A stretch of 51,889 nucleotides of DNA from Cyclobacteriaceae bacterium (GTDB taxonomy: Bacteria; Bacteroidota; Bacteroidia; Cytophagales; Cyclobacteriaceae): positions 1 to 51,889 of the forward strand of contig JANQPQ010000022.1 of assembly GCA_028285445.1 (NCBI GenBank), read 5' to 3'. The notes beneath the pieces are model-generated. The model had not been told where the DNA came from and did not search any database. It saw nothing but the letters and a program-made list of their open reading frames with translations. The position numbers were made by a program, and so were the translations under genes. Positions 17,803-27,629 of the stretch are shown here, in pieces (the first letter of the stretch is position 1; the number at the start of each line of letters is the position of its first letter).

Positions 17803-19197
17803 CTAGAGATGAATCACTTCGTCGTAAGCTGCGGCAGAGGCTTCCATTACTGCCTCAGACATTGTTGGGTGTGGGTGCACAGACTTGATTATCTCATGAC
17901 CTGTTGTCTCTAGCTTTCTGGCAGCGACTACCTCAGCGATCATTTCCGTTACGTTTGCTCCAATCATATGGGCACCCAGCCACTCACCGTATTTGGCATC
18001 GAAGATCACTTTCACAAAACCCTCTTTGGCGCCAGCTGCGCTGGCTTTTCCAGAGGCACTAAATGGAAACTTGCCCACCTTGATATCGTATCCTGCTTCT
18101 TTTGCAGCTTTTTCAGTATAGCCTACAGAAGCAATTTCAGGACTGCAATAGGTACAGCCAGGTACGTTGTTATAGTCTAGCGGTTCAGGACTTTGTCCCG
18201 CCATTTTCTCCACACAGATAATACCCTCTGCAGAAGCTACGTGCGCTAGAGCGGGGCCATGTACAATATCTCCAATGGCGTAAACTCCTGGAATGTTGGT
18301 TTTGTAGTAATCATCTACTACCACCTTGCCTTTGTCAGTGGCAACACCAACCTCTTCAAGGCCCAAACCTTCTAAGTTGGTAGAAATGCCAACTGCCGAA
18401 AGCACTACATCGCAAGCAATTTGCTCCTCCCCTTTGGGAGTTTTTACAGTTACCTTGCAACCTTTCCCTTTGGTATCTACGGCCGTTACTTCGGAACCCG
18501 TCATGATAGTAATACCCGCTTTCTTGAACGAGCGCTCCAATGCTTTAGAAACCTCCTCATCTTCAACAGGAACCACATTCGGTAGAAACTCAACAACGGT
18601 AACATCTGTACCGATGGTGCTGTAGAAGTAAGCAAATTCCACTCCGATGGCTCCGGAGCCAACCACCACCATTTTCTTGGGTCTGGTTGCTAAAGTCATA
18701 GCTTCGCGGTAGCCAATTATTTTCTTACCATCAATTGGCATTGTTGGTAACTCTCGGCTTCGACCGCCAGTAGCCAGAATGATATTCTTGGCAGAAACAT
18801 CAGTCTTCTTGCCCTTATCGTCTGTAACCTCAACCTTATTTCCTGCTTTCAGCTTTCCAAAGCCTTGAATGTGGTCGATCTTGTTCTTCTTAAATAAGAA
18901 CTGGATTCCTTTGCTCATCCCATCAGCTACCCCTCTGCTGCGAGATACCATTCCCTTGAAATCTACTGCGGCGTCCTTCACCTTGATACCATAATCTGAA
19001 GCGTGTTGGATGTACTCAAAAACGTTGGCACTCTTAAGCAACGCTTTGGTCGGGATACAACCCCAATTCAGGCAAATCCCGCCAAGCTCCGCTCTTTCAA
19101 CTACCCCAACTTTCATTCCCAGCTGAGAAGCTCTAATTGCTGCTACATAACCGCCAGGTCCACTTCCAATTACTAAAAGGTCATAACTTGCTGCCAT
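17803..19197 (-). CDS. lpdA: Dihydrolipoyl dehydrogenase
   Basis: E3 flavoprotein of the 2-oxoacid dehydrogenase complexes; reoxidises dihydrolipoamide with NAD+. The FAD fingerprint GSGPGG is at 11-16, the redox disulfide C42-C47 in GGICLNWGCIPTKAL, the NAD-binding VVGSGAIGVEFAYF near 184, the second FAD motif AIGDIVHGPALAHVASAEG and the catalytic His-Glu region SVHPHPTMSEAV near 440. 464 residues is standard. No E1 or E2 gene is adjacent, so it stands alone and may serve several complexes and glycine cleavage (gcvT is at 33870). Confidence 0.97.
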   Translation of the reverse strand: MAASYDLLVIGSGPGGYVAAIRASQLGMKVGVVERAELGGICLNWGCIPTKALLKSANVFEYIQHASDYGIKVKDAAVDFKGMVSRSRGVADGMSKGIQFLFKKNKIDHIQGFGKLKAGNKVEVTDDKGKKTDVSAKNIILATGGRSRELPTMPIDGKKIIGYREAMTLATRPKKMVVVGSGAIGVEFAYFYSTIGTDVTVVEFLPNVVPVEDEEVSKALERSFKKAGITIMTGSEVTAVDTKGKGCKVTVKTPKGEEQIACDVVLSAVGISTNLEGLGLEEVGVATDKGKVVVDDYYKTNIPGVYAIGDIVHGPALAHVASAEGIICVEKMAGQSPEPLDYNNVPGCTYCSPEIASVGYTEKAAKEAGYDIKVGKFPFSASGKASAAGAKEGFVKVIFDAKYGEWLGAHMIGANVTEMIAEVVAARKLETTGHEIIKSVHPHPTMSEAVMEASAAAYDEVIHL

Positions 19198-19344
19198 CTG
19201 AATCTAGATTTTAAAGGTTTTGAAGGACTGCAAATTTAACCGAAATGGGATTAGAAAAAAATCAGTAACACATGCGAAATCAGGTGGATTTTGGGGCCAA
19301 TTATATTTTAGCCTTTAGAAATAAAATCCGATTATTATAATTCC

Positions 19345-19352
19345 TATTTTTG
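19345..19352 (+). promoter_or_regulatory. -7 promoter element of fabG
   Basis: TATTTTTG is a perfect TAnnTTTG match 27 bases before ATG 19380. No TTTG at the -33 position was seen. It argues against translation from the overlapping TTG at 19350. TTTTTG (19347-19352) is mirrored by CAAAAA (19365-19370). Confidence 0.55.
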
Positions 19353-19379
19353 GCTTCCACCAATCAAAAACACTACCCT

Positions 19380-20126
19380 ATGAAATTGCTAGAAGGAAAA
19401 TGTGCCTTAGTTACCGGAGCCTCCAAAGGGATTGGCCGAGGCATTGCTTTGCGCTTTGCAGAAGAGGGCGCTAATGTCGCATTTACTTACTTATCTAGTG
19501 TGGAAAAAGGCGAGGCCCTAGTTAAAGAATTGGAGTCTAAAGGAGTTAAGGCCGTAGGTTATCGTTCTGATGCCTCTGATTTTGCTGCAGCCGAAGAACT
19601 GATAAATAGCGTGGTGGAAGAGTTTGGTGCTTTGGATGTGCTGGTTAATAACGCCGGCATCACGCGCGACAACCTCATTATGCGTATGACAGAAGAAATG
19701 TGGGATGAGGTAATCAATGTAAACCTCAAATCCATCTTCAATACAGTAAAAGCCAGCACCCGCACCTTTATGAAGCAAAAGAGCGGTTCAATAATAAACA
19801 TTACCTCTGTTGTTGGATTGAAGGGAAATGCGGGCCAGGCCAATTATGCCGCCTCTAAAGCAGGTATCATCGGATTTACCAAATCGATTGCCTTGGAGCT
19901 TGGGTCTAGAAATGTACGAAGCAACGCTATTGCTCCAGGTTTCATTGAAACCGAAATGACCGAGGAGCTTGATGAAAACACGGTGCAGGGCTGGAGAGAT
20001 GCAATTCCACTCAAAAGGGGTGGTCAGCCTGAAGATATCGCCGCGGCCGCCGTATTCCTGGCTTCGGATCTGTCATCTTATATTACCGGCCAAACCATCC
20101 AGGTTGATGGTGGCATGCTTACCTAG
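19380..20126 (+). CDS. fabG: 3-oxoacyl-[acyl-carrier-protein] reductase
   Basis: NADPH-dependent reductase of the fatty-acid elongation cycle; short-chain dehydrogenase fold. TGASKGIG near residue 12, NNAGIT near 87, catalytic Ser in NITSVVG, YAASK with Tyr and Lys near 152-156, and a C-terminal ITGQTIQVDGGM. From the ATG at 19380 the protein is 248 residues, the normal FabG size; the TTG at 19350 would add ten unusual residues and falls in the promoter. It is close to FabG proper (IETEMTEEL, PLKRGGQPEDIA), though other SDR reductases cannot be excluded since no other fab gene is adjacent. Confidence 0.9.
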   Translation: MKLLEGKCALVTGASKGIGRGIALRFAEEGANVAFTYLSSVEKGEALVKELESKGVKAVGYRSDASDFAAAEELINSVVEEFGALDVLVNNAGITRDNLIMRMTEEMWDEVINVNLKSIFNTVKASTRTFMKQKSGSIINITSVVGLKGNAGQANYAASKAGIIGFTKSIALELGSRNVRSNAIAPGFIETEMTEELDENTVQGWRDAIPLKRGGQPEDIAAAAVFLASDLSSYITGQTIQVDGGMLT

Positions 20127-20132
20127 AGCCAT

Positions 20133-20945
20133 TCATTCAGAAGCAAAAAAGAAGAGTAAGGCCTCATTTACCAAGGGTCCCCAGTTTCTCCAGTTGTGCC
20201 CGTAAGGTACTTCGCGGTATTTATACTGATAGCCTTTCTTATCGAGTATCCCCTTTAACTTCCTGGTACCCACTTCGGTATCATTCCTCGTTCCGGTACT
20301 TAGGTATATCTTAATCGGCAGCACATCCTCTTCCAAATAGTAGCTATAGATTTCAGGCCTGGGATGCATAGCTGGTGATTGCATCCCGACTCCGTAGAAA
20401 GTGCTATGCGCTTTCACACCAAAATAAGCAGCATTCAATCCGCCAAAAGATAATCCCATTATCACCCTATCTTGTGCTTTCTTACTTGTATTGAAAAACT
20501 TATCAACATGAGGAACCAACTCCGTGGTAACAAACTCTACATAGTGCGGATTATTGAGAAACTGCGAATTCCGCTTGTTGACTGAAGGCCGGTAAGGATC
20601 CCTGGGATCAATAAAAATTGCCACGAGCGGTTTGATTTTCTTCTCTTCCAGAAGAATGTCAATCTTCTGCACCATGTTACCCGCTTGTTCACTTAAGTAA
20701 CTAGGGCCATCTGTAAGATAGATCGAAGGTAGATCGGACAGGCTTTCATAGCCGGGAGGCACATAGACTCTATAACGCAGATCATAGCCCAGTGCCTTGC
20801 TTTTGATTATCTGATAATCAGAAAGCGTGCCCAGGTAATTGGGAGCATTGGGTTTAATATTGGTGATTGGCTTTCCGAAATCACTTTGGTAGGCAACTAC
20901 CATCAGAGATTGAAGAACCAACCATGATGTGATAAATAACCTCAT
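20133..20945 (-). CDS. Secreted esterase (esterase D/Fes-like alpha/beta hydrolase)
   Basis: 270 residues with an N-terminal signal (1-19, ending near VVA-YQ). The core matches the putative esterase family: RVYVPPGYESLSDLPSIYLTDG (split around residues 58-80), nucleophile Ser in MGLSFGGLNAA (near 170) and His in PYGHNWRNW near the C-terminus; the acid is probably in GTRNDTEVG. Substrates in this family include siderophore esters and acyl sugars; nothing here decides which. It is convergent with fabG, 6 bases apart, and 50 bases downstream of the permease gene. Confidence 0.8.
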   Translation of the reverse strand: MRLFITSWLVLQSLMVVAYQSDFGKPITNIKPNAPNYLGTLSDYQIIKSKALGYDLRYRVYVPPGYESLSDLPSIYLTDGPSYLSEQAGNMVQKIDILLEEKKIKPLVAIFIDPRDPYRPSVNKRNSQFLNNPHYVEFVTTELVPHVDKFFNTSKKAQDRVIMGLSFGGLNAAYFGVKAHSTFYGVGMQSPAMHPRPEIYSYYLEEDVLPIKIYLSTGTRNDTEVGTRKLKGILDKKGYQYKYREVPYGHNWRNWGPLVNEALLFFFASE

Positions 20946-20995
20946 ACCTGCGATCTAACCCATATACGAAATCGCAGGGGGCAGCGTTGGCATCC

Positions 20996-23461
20996 CTATT
21001 CGTAGCGAAGGCTTCGAACTGGCGCCACCCTGGCCGCTTTCAACGTTTGGTAGCTAATAGTAATTATAGCGAAGACCAATACCACCAAGCCCGAAAGCAG
21101 GAAGGTAAGCACGTTGAGGTCAATGCGGTAAGCAAATTTTTCTAGCCACCCATCCATCAAAAACCAGGTAATGGGCCATGCTATGATGTTGGCTATTAGC
21201 AAAAGGGTTACGAAGCTTTTGATCAGCAGCAGTAGAATTTGCGAAACGCTAGATCCTAATACCTTCCTCACGCCTATTTCTTTAGTTCGCTGCTCCGCGG
21301 TAAAAGCTGATAAAGCAAACAATCCTAACCCACCTACCACAATGGCGAGAATAGCGAAAACGCCAAAGATATTGCCAAACTTTTCTTCATTGTTGTATTG
21401 ACGATTAAAAAAGTCATCAAGGAAGAAATATTGGAATGGGTTACCTGGGAAGGCTTTTTCCCAACTGGCCTCCACATGCGAAATTGTCTCCTGGATATTG
21501 TTCACATCTATTTTCATCGAGTAGAACTCAATGCTATACAGTGTATTATAAAAGATAATGGGGTCGGTGGGTTTGTGCAATCCTTCCTGGTGGTAGTCAT
21601 TTACAACTCCCACAATGATTGGATTCCATCGAAAGGCATCTATGGCTATAGTTTTGCCCAGCGCCTCTTCATTACTCTCAAACCCAAGTTGCGCTACCGC
21701 AGATTCTGAGAGGATCACCGAAGTATCTCCATCATTTGGGTATTCCGGGGAGAACTCCCTTCCAGCCAGCATGTTCATGCCAAATGTTTCCACGAAATCG
21801 TAATCCATGCTGTTAAATCGCAAGGTTACTGCGGCCTCGGGAGATTGCTCATATCGCCTAATGCCAACCTTATATTCCCGCTTCTTACCTGGAATGGTAA
21901 TTGAGCCTGAAAGAGACTGAATTGAAGGATGTTCTGCCACAGAATTTCTGAAAGCATCAACACTGGCAGTAAATTGGGCCCGATCGCGACTTGATACGCC
22001 CGGCCTTTCAACAACCAGTACCTGCTCTATGTTCATCCCCAAATCGCTGCTCTTCATGTAATTAAGCTGTTCGTAAATAACCAGCGTACCTGCGATAAGT
22101 GCTACACAGGCCGCAAACTGAAATACTACCAGGGCCTTTCGCAGCAAAGCGCTATTCCCTTTCGTTCTCAGCTTTCCTTTTAAGACCACCACTGGTTTGA
22201 AAGATGATAAAACAAACGCCGGGTACATGCCAGACAGCAAAGTGCCGCCCGCCCATATTGCTACTATCAAGGCAACAAACCAAACCTCTAACAAACCGGT
22301 AATGGTCATAGCCATATCTGCCAACTGATTAAACTGTGGCAAAACCAAGGCAATAATACCAGCAGCTAGTACTATAGCACAGAAGTTTACGATTGCTGAT
22401 TCAGCCAGAAACTGCCTAATCAATTGTGACTTAAAAGCACCCATTACCTTGCGAACACCAACCTCACCGGCTCTTTCCATAGCCTTTGAGGTAGAAAGGT
22501 TTATGTAGTTAACCCAGGCAATAAGCAAAATGAAGGCCGCGATGATTTGCAGAAAATTGACTACCCTGTAATCTCCGTTTGCCTCAGGCTCATCTGCCAA
22601 TGCAGAGTAAAGGTGAATATCCTCAAGTCGCTGTAGTGCCAACTTATCTTCTCTGTTGTTTTCAGCCAGGCCGGGATTATACTTCTCAATTACGGCTGGA
22701 AATTGACTTACCAGTGCACCAATATCCGCATCAGGACGCAATTTTACATAGATGTACATATCCTTCCTTCCCCACGTTGTCCCGTAGCGTTGTGGCGCTT
22801 GTTGAAATCTACTGTAAAGTGTCTTGTACGAAAACAACACATCAAACTTGAGATGGGTATTGTCTGGCAAGTCTTCGAAAACAGCAGTTACCTCCACTAA
22901 CTCATCATTGAAATCGTCATCTTGTAGTCGTAACATTTTGCCTAGGGCGGGCTCATCGCCAAAGTACCTCTTGGCATAACTCTCGGAAATAGCTGCCTTG
23001 TTAGGCTCGGCCAAAGCAGTTAACGCATCTCCAGATACCAAAGGATAGCCAAAGAGAGGCAGGAATGCCGAATCGGCATACATGAATGAGCGATGCTTAA
23101 AATTGATAGGGCCACCTGGGGCGTCCTGATATGTGATCACTACATTATTCTTGTAACCCATATTATAGAGCCGCACAAAACTTTCCACCTCTGGAAATTC
23201 ATCAGCAAATGCGGGCCCAACTCCTGGATAGTTCTCAGCGCTGGAGGTTCGCAGCTCACCATTCTCAAATTGATCTAAACTAACCCGATAGATATTCTCC
23301 CTGTCTGGGATGAAGCTCTCATAGCTTTTCTCGAATGAAATGTACTTTGTGATAAGTAGAAATGATGCAATGCCTAGTGCCAGGCCGAAGATATTGATCG
23401 CTGAAAAAACCTTGTCTCTAAGCAGGTTTCTAAAGGCGACCTTCAGGTAGTTCTTTATCAT
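20996..23461 (-). CDS. FtsX/MacB-like ABC transporter permease
   Basis: An 821-residue membrane protein with an N-terminal helix (about 20-40), a large MacB-type periplasmic domain, FtsX domain 1 (helices about 290-440, with ERAGEVGVRKVMGAFKSQL), a second helix near 450, a second periplasmic domain, and FtsX domain 2 (helices from about 690, with EQRTKEIGVRKVLGSS). Proteins of this kind probably act in mechanotransmission or lipoprotein export with an ATPase, but no ATPase gene is nearby. It diverges from a paralogue at 23695 with 233 bases between. Confidence 0.9.
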   Translation of the reverse strand: MIKNYLKVAFRNLLRDKVFSAINIFGLALGIASFLLITKYISFEKSYESFIPDRENIYRVSLDQFENGELRTSSAENYPGVGPAFADEFPEVESFVRLYNMGYKNNVVITYQDAPGGPINFKHRSFMYADSAFLPLFGYPLVSGDALTALAEPNKAAISESYAKRYFGDEPALGKMLRLQDDDFNDELVEVTAVFEDLPDNTHLKFDVLFSYKTLYSRFQQAPQRYGTTWGRKDMYIYVKLRPDADIGALVSQFPAVIEKYNPGLAENNREDKLALQRLEDIHLYSALADEPEANGDYRVVNFLQIIAAFILLIAWVNYINLSTSKAMERAGEVGVRKVMGAFKSQLIRQFLAESAIVNFCAIVLAAGIIALVLPQFNQLADMAMTITGLLEVWFVALIVAIWAGGTLLSGMYPAFVLSSFKPVVVLKGKLRTKGNSALLRKALVVFQFAACVALIAGTLVIYEQLNYMKSSDLGMNIEQVLVVERPGVSSRDRAQFTASVDAFRNSVAEHPSIQSLSGSITIPGKKREYKVGIRRYEQSPEAAVTLRFNSMDYDFVETFGMNMLAGREFSPEYPNDGDTSVILSESAVAQLGFESNEEALGKTIAIDAFRWNPIIVGVVNDYHQEGLHKPTDPIIFYNTLYSIEFYSMKIDVNNIQETISHVEASWEKAFPGNPFQYFFLDDFFNRQYNNEEKFGNIFGVFAILAIVVGGLGLFALSAFTAEQRTKEIGVRKVLGSSVSQILLLLIKSFVTLLLIANIIAWPITWFLMDGWLEKFAYRIDLNVLTFLLSGLVVLVFAIITISYQTLKAARVAPVRSLRYE

Positions 23462-23694
23462 GTCCTTTTGAGTTTTTGAGTTTAAGTTTGAACGAGCCCT
23501 GAGTGTTCACTGGTATTGACTGCCATTCTGAAAGAATGTTACAGCCTCGCCCTAAATTTTAATCAAATTTTTCTGGTAAGTAGAAATTGCCGTTCGTAGC
23601 AGCAGGAAGGACTTACGACATCTTTTGTTAACCAAATCGCTTGAATACAGTATATACTTATACCTAGTAGTGTCCATTTTAACCAACTTACCTC

Positions 23695-26151
23695 ATGTTT
23701 AAGAACTACCTCAAAATAGGTCTGCGCAACCTTGTTAAGCAGAAGATTTATTCAGTTATCAATATTGTTGGACTTTCGGTGGGCATGGCAAGTTGTGCCC
23801 TAATTTTACTTCATGTTGAGGACGAATTCTCCTATGATCAGTTTCACGAAAAGAAGGATCAACTTTATAAAGTTTCGCTGGAGCGGATTTATCCAGATTA
23901 TACCACCTTCTACGATGTAATTCCACACTCCTTCTCGGAAGTAATGAAACAGGACTTTCCTGAAGTAGAGAACTCTGTGCGCATTGGTGCCGGAATCGGT
24001 GGAAATGCAGTTATGGTACGCTACAATCCGGAGGGTAGAGATCAGGTTGTATTTGAAGAAAACCAAATACTACTGGCCGATTCCAACTTCTTTGATGTAT
24101 TCACTTTCGAATTGCTGAAAGGTGATCCGGAAACAGCCCTTGCTGGCCAAAACAAGATGGTTATTACGGAAGAAACTGCCAAGAAGTACTTTGGCGATGA
24201 AGATCCGATAGAGAAGACCCTAATTACGGATTTCGGGCAATTTACGATCACCGGTATTTGCGAAAACATCCCGGATAATTCTCATTTCGATTTCGACTTT
24301 CTTGGATCTCTAAATACCTTTCCGTTCTTCCGTAACGAAAACTACATGAGCTTCTCTTGCCATACTTACTTGCAATTGGCTAAAGGAGCACCTCCATCTC
24401 AGTTAGAAGCCAAGTTCCCCGACATGGTAAGAAACTACGCCGCAGGACAGGTGCAACAGAACTTGAATATGTCTTACGACGAGTACATAGCCGCTGGCAA
24501 CGGTTACCGATATTATCTTAGGCAAATCACAGACATTCATCTCGACCCTTCCAATATTGAGGGTAAAATGAAGGCAGGTGGTAGCAGCACCTACGTGTAT
24601 ATCTTCATTTCCATTTCAGTAATAATATTGATCATCGCCTGCATCAATTTCATGAATCTGGCAACAGCCAGGTCTGCAGAACGAGCGAAGGAAGTTGGTG
24701 TAAGAAAAACAATGGGCTCACTTCGTAATCAGCTTACCTCTCAGTTTCTGGTTGAATCTGTTTTGATAAGCTTGATTGCCATGTTCCTGGCGTTTGGTAT
24801 TATTTACCTGGCCCTGCCAGAATTTAATACGCTGGCAAACAAGACTTTAAGTATTAGTCTTACTGGCAGCATGATAATTCCGGGAATGATAACCTTTGCC
24901 TTGGTCGTCGGCCTACTAGCCGGAAGTTACCCGGCATTAGTGATTTCCGGATACAAGCCAGTGGAAGTAATGAAAGGAAAATTCAGAAGTAGCAGCCAGG
25001 GTTCCTGGTTACGAAACGGATTAGTGGTATTCCAGTTCTGGATTTCGATAGTATTGATAATAGGAACACTCGTGGTCCAGGATCAAATGCAGTACATGCT
25101 TAATAAGTCCCTTGGGTTTGATAAAGAGGAACTAATTACTATTTCGAGGGCTTTTACGCTTAATGCGAATAATGCCAACCAATCTGAGACTTTTATCAAT
25201 GAGATTGAGCAAATTCCAGGAGTGATTGGAGCTGCCTCTTCTAACTCAATTCCAGGCAACTTCTTCTTCGGTATACAATTTACAATTGAAGGCTCCACCG
25301 AGCCTCTCACCGCTAAAGGTTTCAACGTTGATGATGATTTCTCAGAACTGATGGGCTTTGAGCTTGTAGAGGGTCGAACGTTTTCCAGAGATTTTGATGA
25401 TTCCTTATCAATAATCCTCAACAAAAAAGCGGTAGAGACTCTTGGTGTGGAAGATCCAATTGGCATGCGGCTTACTACCACTGGTGCGGCTGGAGCGCCT
25501 ACCGCGGCAGTTGTTTATACCGTGGTTGGTGTTGTTGAGGATTTTCATTTTGAATCGCTACACGATGAAATAACACCATTAATTATCATTAGTACAGAAA
25601 GCCAAACTGCCGGTATTGCATTCGTATCGGTGCGCATTGAAATGGAGCAATCTTCACAGGTATTGGCCGACATTGAAAGCAAATGGAAAGAATTCGTACC
25701 ACAGGAGCCATTTAAATTCCAGTTCCTCGATCAATACCTTGACGACCAATACCAGGCTGAGAAAAACTCGAGCCAGATTTTTGCTACCTTCACGGGTCTT
25801 GCTATTATCATTGCTTGTGTTGGTTTATTTGGTTTGGCTGCATACACCGCCGGACTTCGAACCAAGGAAATTGGGGTAAGGAAAGTGATGGGTGCATCAG
25901 TCGCCAGTGTCGTAGTTATGCTCTCCAAAGACTTCACAAAATTGATTCTTATTGCTTTCGTACTGGCAGTTCCGGTGGCGTGGTATGCTATGGATCAATG
26001 GCTATCTGGATTTTACTATCGCGTTGACGTTGGCGTAGTTACCTTCATTATTGCTGGTGGCATTGCTTTGCTAATCTCATGGCTAACAGTAAGTTACCAA
26101 TCCATAAAAGCGGCTGTCGTGAATCCGGTGAAATCTCTCAGGAGTGAATAA
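23695..26151 (+). CDS. FtsX/MacB-like ABC transporter permease
   Basis: An 818-residue paralogue of the divergent gene, with the same order: N-terminal helix after MFKNYLKIGLRNLVKQK, MacB periplasmic domain, FtsX core with ERAKEVGVRKTMGSLRNQL near 335, second periplasmic domain and final FtsX core with LRTKEIGVRKVMGAS near 725. The two share the layout and the EIGVRKV motif but differ widely otherwise, so duplication is old. No ATPase or membrane-fusion gene adjoins it. The next feature downstream is the SAM riboswitch. Whether the two permeases form a heterodimer is not known. Confidence 0.9.
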   Translation: MFKNYLKIGLRNLVKQKIYSVINIVGLSVGMASCALILLHVEDEFSYDQFHEKKDQLYKVSLERIYPDYTTFYDVIPHSFSEVMKQDFPEVENSVRIGAGIGGNAVMVRYNPEGRDQVVFEENQILLADSNFFDVFTFELLKGDPETALAGQNKMVITEETAKKYFGDEDPIEKTLITDFGQFTITGICENIPDNSHFDFDFLGSLNTFPFFRNENYMSFSCHTYLQLAKGAPPSQLEAKFPDMVRNYAAGQVQQNLNMSYDEYIAAGNGYRYYLRQITDIHLDPSNIEGKMKAGGSSTYVYIFISISVIILIIACINFMNLATARSAERAKEVGVRKTMGSLRNQLTSQFLVESVLISLIAMFLAFGIIYLALPEFNTLANKTLSISLTGSMIIPGMITFALVVGLLAGSYPALVISGYKPVEVMKGKFRSSSQGSWLRNGLVVFQFWISIVLIIGTLVVQDQMQYMLNKSLGFDKEELITISRAFTLNANNANQSETFINEIEQIPGVIGAASSNSIPGNFFFGIQFTIEGSTEPLTAKGFNVDDDFSELMGFELVEGRTFSRDFDDSLSIILNKKAVETLGVEDPIGMRLTTTGAAGAPTAAVVYTVVGVVEDFHFESLHDEITPLIIISTESQTAGIAFVSVRIEMEQSSQVLADIESKWKEFVPQEPFKFQFLDQYLDDQYQAEKNSSQIFATFTGLAIIIACVGLFGLAAYTAGLRTKEIGVRKVMGASVASVVVMLSKDFTKLILIAFVLAVPVAWYAMDQWLSGFYYRVDVGVVTFIIAGGIALLISWLTVSYQSIKAAVVNPVKSLRSE

Positions 26152-26220
26152 CATTTTTAGATTTTCTTTTGCACATTAAAAAAACTTTACAACCTTTGCT
26201 CCTCGTTCTTTAAAGGAGTG

Positions 26221-26322
26221 ACTTATCAAGAAAGGTGGAGGGAATGGCCCTATGAAACCTTAGCAACCTGTACTTGTACAAGGTGCTAATTCCAACTGTG
26301 AGAAAATCGCAGGTAGATAAGT
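26221..26322 (+). ncRNA. SAM-I (S-box) riboswitch aptamer
   Basis: The 5' leader of the methionine operon carries the conserved S-box core: ACTTATC (26221-26227) pairs with GATAAGT (26316-26322) as P1; within it are AAGAAAGGTGGAGGGA, the TGGCCCTATGAAACC and TAGCAACC segments and AAGGTGCTAATTCC, all hallmarks of SAM-I. Binding of S-adenosylmethionine would stabilise P1 and turn expression off. It lies 146 bases upstream of the metB-like ATG. Confidence 0.97.
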
Positions 26323-26390
26323 TAGAAGATAGATTCAAAGTACTCAACTTATATAATCTCTTCTGGCTTGTCCGGAAGAGATTTTTTTGT
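26317..26390 (+). terminator. SAM riboswitch expression platform (terminator/antiterminator)
   Basis: Terminator stem: 26355-26366 pairs with 26372-26383 (one T-G wobble), loop CTTGT, then seven T. Antiterminator: the 3' side of P1 and what follows (about 26319-26335) can pair with 26355-26369, using AGAAG/CTTCT and AGATT/AATCT with a 2-base bulge. It excludes both P1 and the terminator, so the unliganded state reads through and the SAM-bound state terminates. Confidence 0.9.
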
Positions 26391-26467
26391 TTAACGGCAA
26401 GTCTCTTTCCGACATCTCTATTGCTAATCATTCCGATAATTTTTTAACCATTTAAACTCTTATTGAA

Positions 26468-27625
26468 ATGAAAGAAGAGACTAGAATTTTGCATGAGATC
26501 CCTGTTGATGAATTAACCGGTGCTATCTCAGTTCCCATTTACCAAACTTCAACCTTTGTACAGGAGGCCCCTGGCGTAAACAAAGGGTTTGATTACTCCA
26601 GGTCCAATAACCCTACCCGGGCTACTTTGGAAAAGACTATTGCTTCTCTGGAAAATGGCTCTCAGGGATTTGCTTTCTCCAGTGGATTAGCTGCGGTAGA
26701 CGCAGTAATTAAGCTGCTGAAAGCAGGCGATGAAATTGTAGCAGTAGACGATATTTACGGTGGTACGTTCCGGGCCTTCGAGCACATCTATAGCAAGTTT
26801 GGAATCTCAGTGAAATACGTGGATACCACCGACGTTACCAATGTCATTGATGCTATTTCCCGAAAAACGAAAATGATCTGGTTGGAATCTCCCACCAACC
26901 CAACGCTAAAGATTTCAGACTTAAGCAGCATTGCTGAGATTGGTAAGGACCTACTGCTGGTGGTCGATAATACATTCGCCAGCCCTGTGTTACAGAAGCC
27001 CCTGGATCTTGGCGCAGATATCGTGATCCACAGCGGCACCAAGTACCTGGCAGGCCATTCCGATGTTATTGCTGGATTAGTAGTAGTTGGGAATGAGGAG
27101 CTGGCCGAGCAAATCAAATTTAACCAAAATGCCTCTGGTGCTGTTTTGGGGCCATTTGATAGCTGGCTCACTTTGCGGGGCATCACCACCCTTCAACTTA
27201 GAATTGAGAAACAATGCCAAAATGCCCAACACGTCGCTGAGTTTCTTTCGACCTGTAGTGTGGTAGATGAAGTCTTCTATCCCGGATTAGTAGCGCACCA
27301 TAATCATGATGTGGCAAAGCAACAACAGTTAGGTTTTGGTGGCATCGTATCTTTTTCATTGAAGGATGACAGTATCGAAGCGGCCACCAAGTTTGCTACC
27401 AGCACCAAGCTGTTCAAACTTGCCGAAAGTCTGGGCGGAGTTAAAAGTCTACTTTGTCATCCGGCCAGCATGACTCATAAGTCCACACCGGAGGAGATTA
27501 GGCATAAAACCGGAATCAAAGATTCCCTGATCAGGTTATCGTGCGGAATAGAAAACTGCGATGACCTGCTGGATGATGTTAATCAAGCTTTGGCTGCAAT
27601 TACCTACGGAGAAGTAGTTGTGTAA
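26468..27625 (+). CDS. metB: Cystathionine gamma-synthase family enzyme
   Basis: PLP enzyme of the Cys/Met metabolism family. The PLP lysine is Lys192 in IHSGTKYLAGHSD; SSGLAAVDAV (71-80), DDIYGGTFR, ESPTNPTLKI (140-149) and VVDNTF are conserved. At 385 residues it fits cystathionine gamma-synthase, but cystathionine gamma-lyase or O-acylhomoserine sulfhydrylase cannot be separated by eye. Context settles the pathway direction: a SAM riboswitch upstream and homoserine dehydrogenase 4 bases downstream point to methionine synthesis from an activated homoserine. No metX or metA is in the window. Confidence 0.88.
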   Translation: MKEETRILHEIPVDELTGAISVPIYQTSTFVQEAPGVNKGFDYSRSNNPTRATLEKTIASLENGSQGFAFSSGLAAVDAVIKLLKAGDEIVAVDDIYGGTFRAFEHIYSKFGISVKYVDTTDVTNVIDAISRKTKMIWLESPTNPTLKISDLSSIAEIGKDLLLVVDNTFASPVLQKPLDLGADIVIHSGTKYLAGHSDVIAGLVVVGNEELAEQIKFNQNASGAVLGPFDSWLTLRGITTLQLRIEKQCQNAQHVAEFLSTCSVVDEVFYPGLVAHHNHDVAKQQQLGFGGIVSFSLKDDSIEAATKFATSTKLFKLAESLGGVKSLLCHPASMTHKSTPEEIRHKTGIKDSLIRLSCGIENCDDLLDDVNQALAAITYGEVVV

Positions 27626-27629
27626 CTCA

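Noticed and set aside
19350-20126. Longer fabG from TTG 19350
   Set aside because: The TTG lies in TATTTTTG, a perfect -7 element, and ATG 19380 gives the normal FabG N-terminus.
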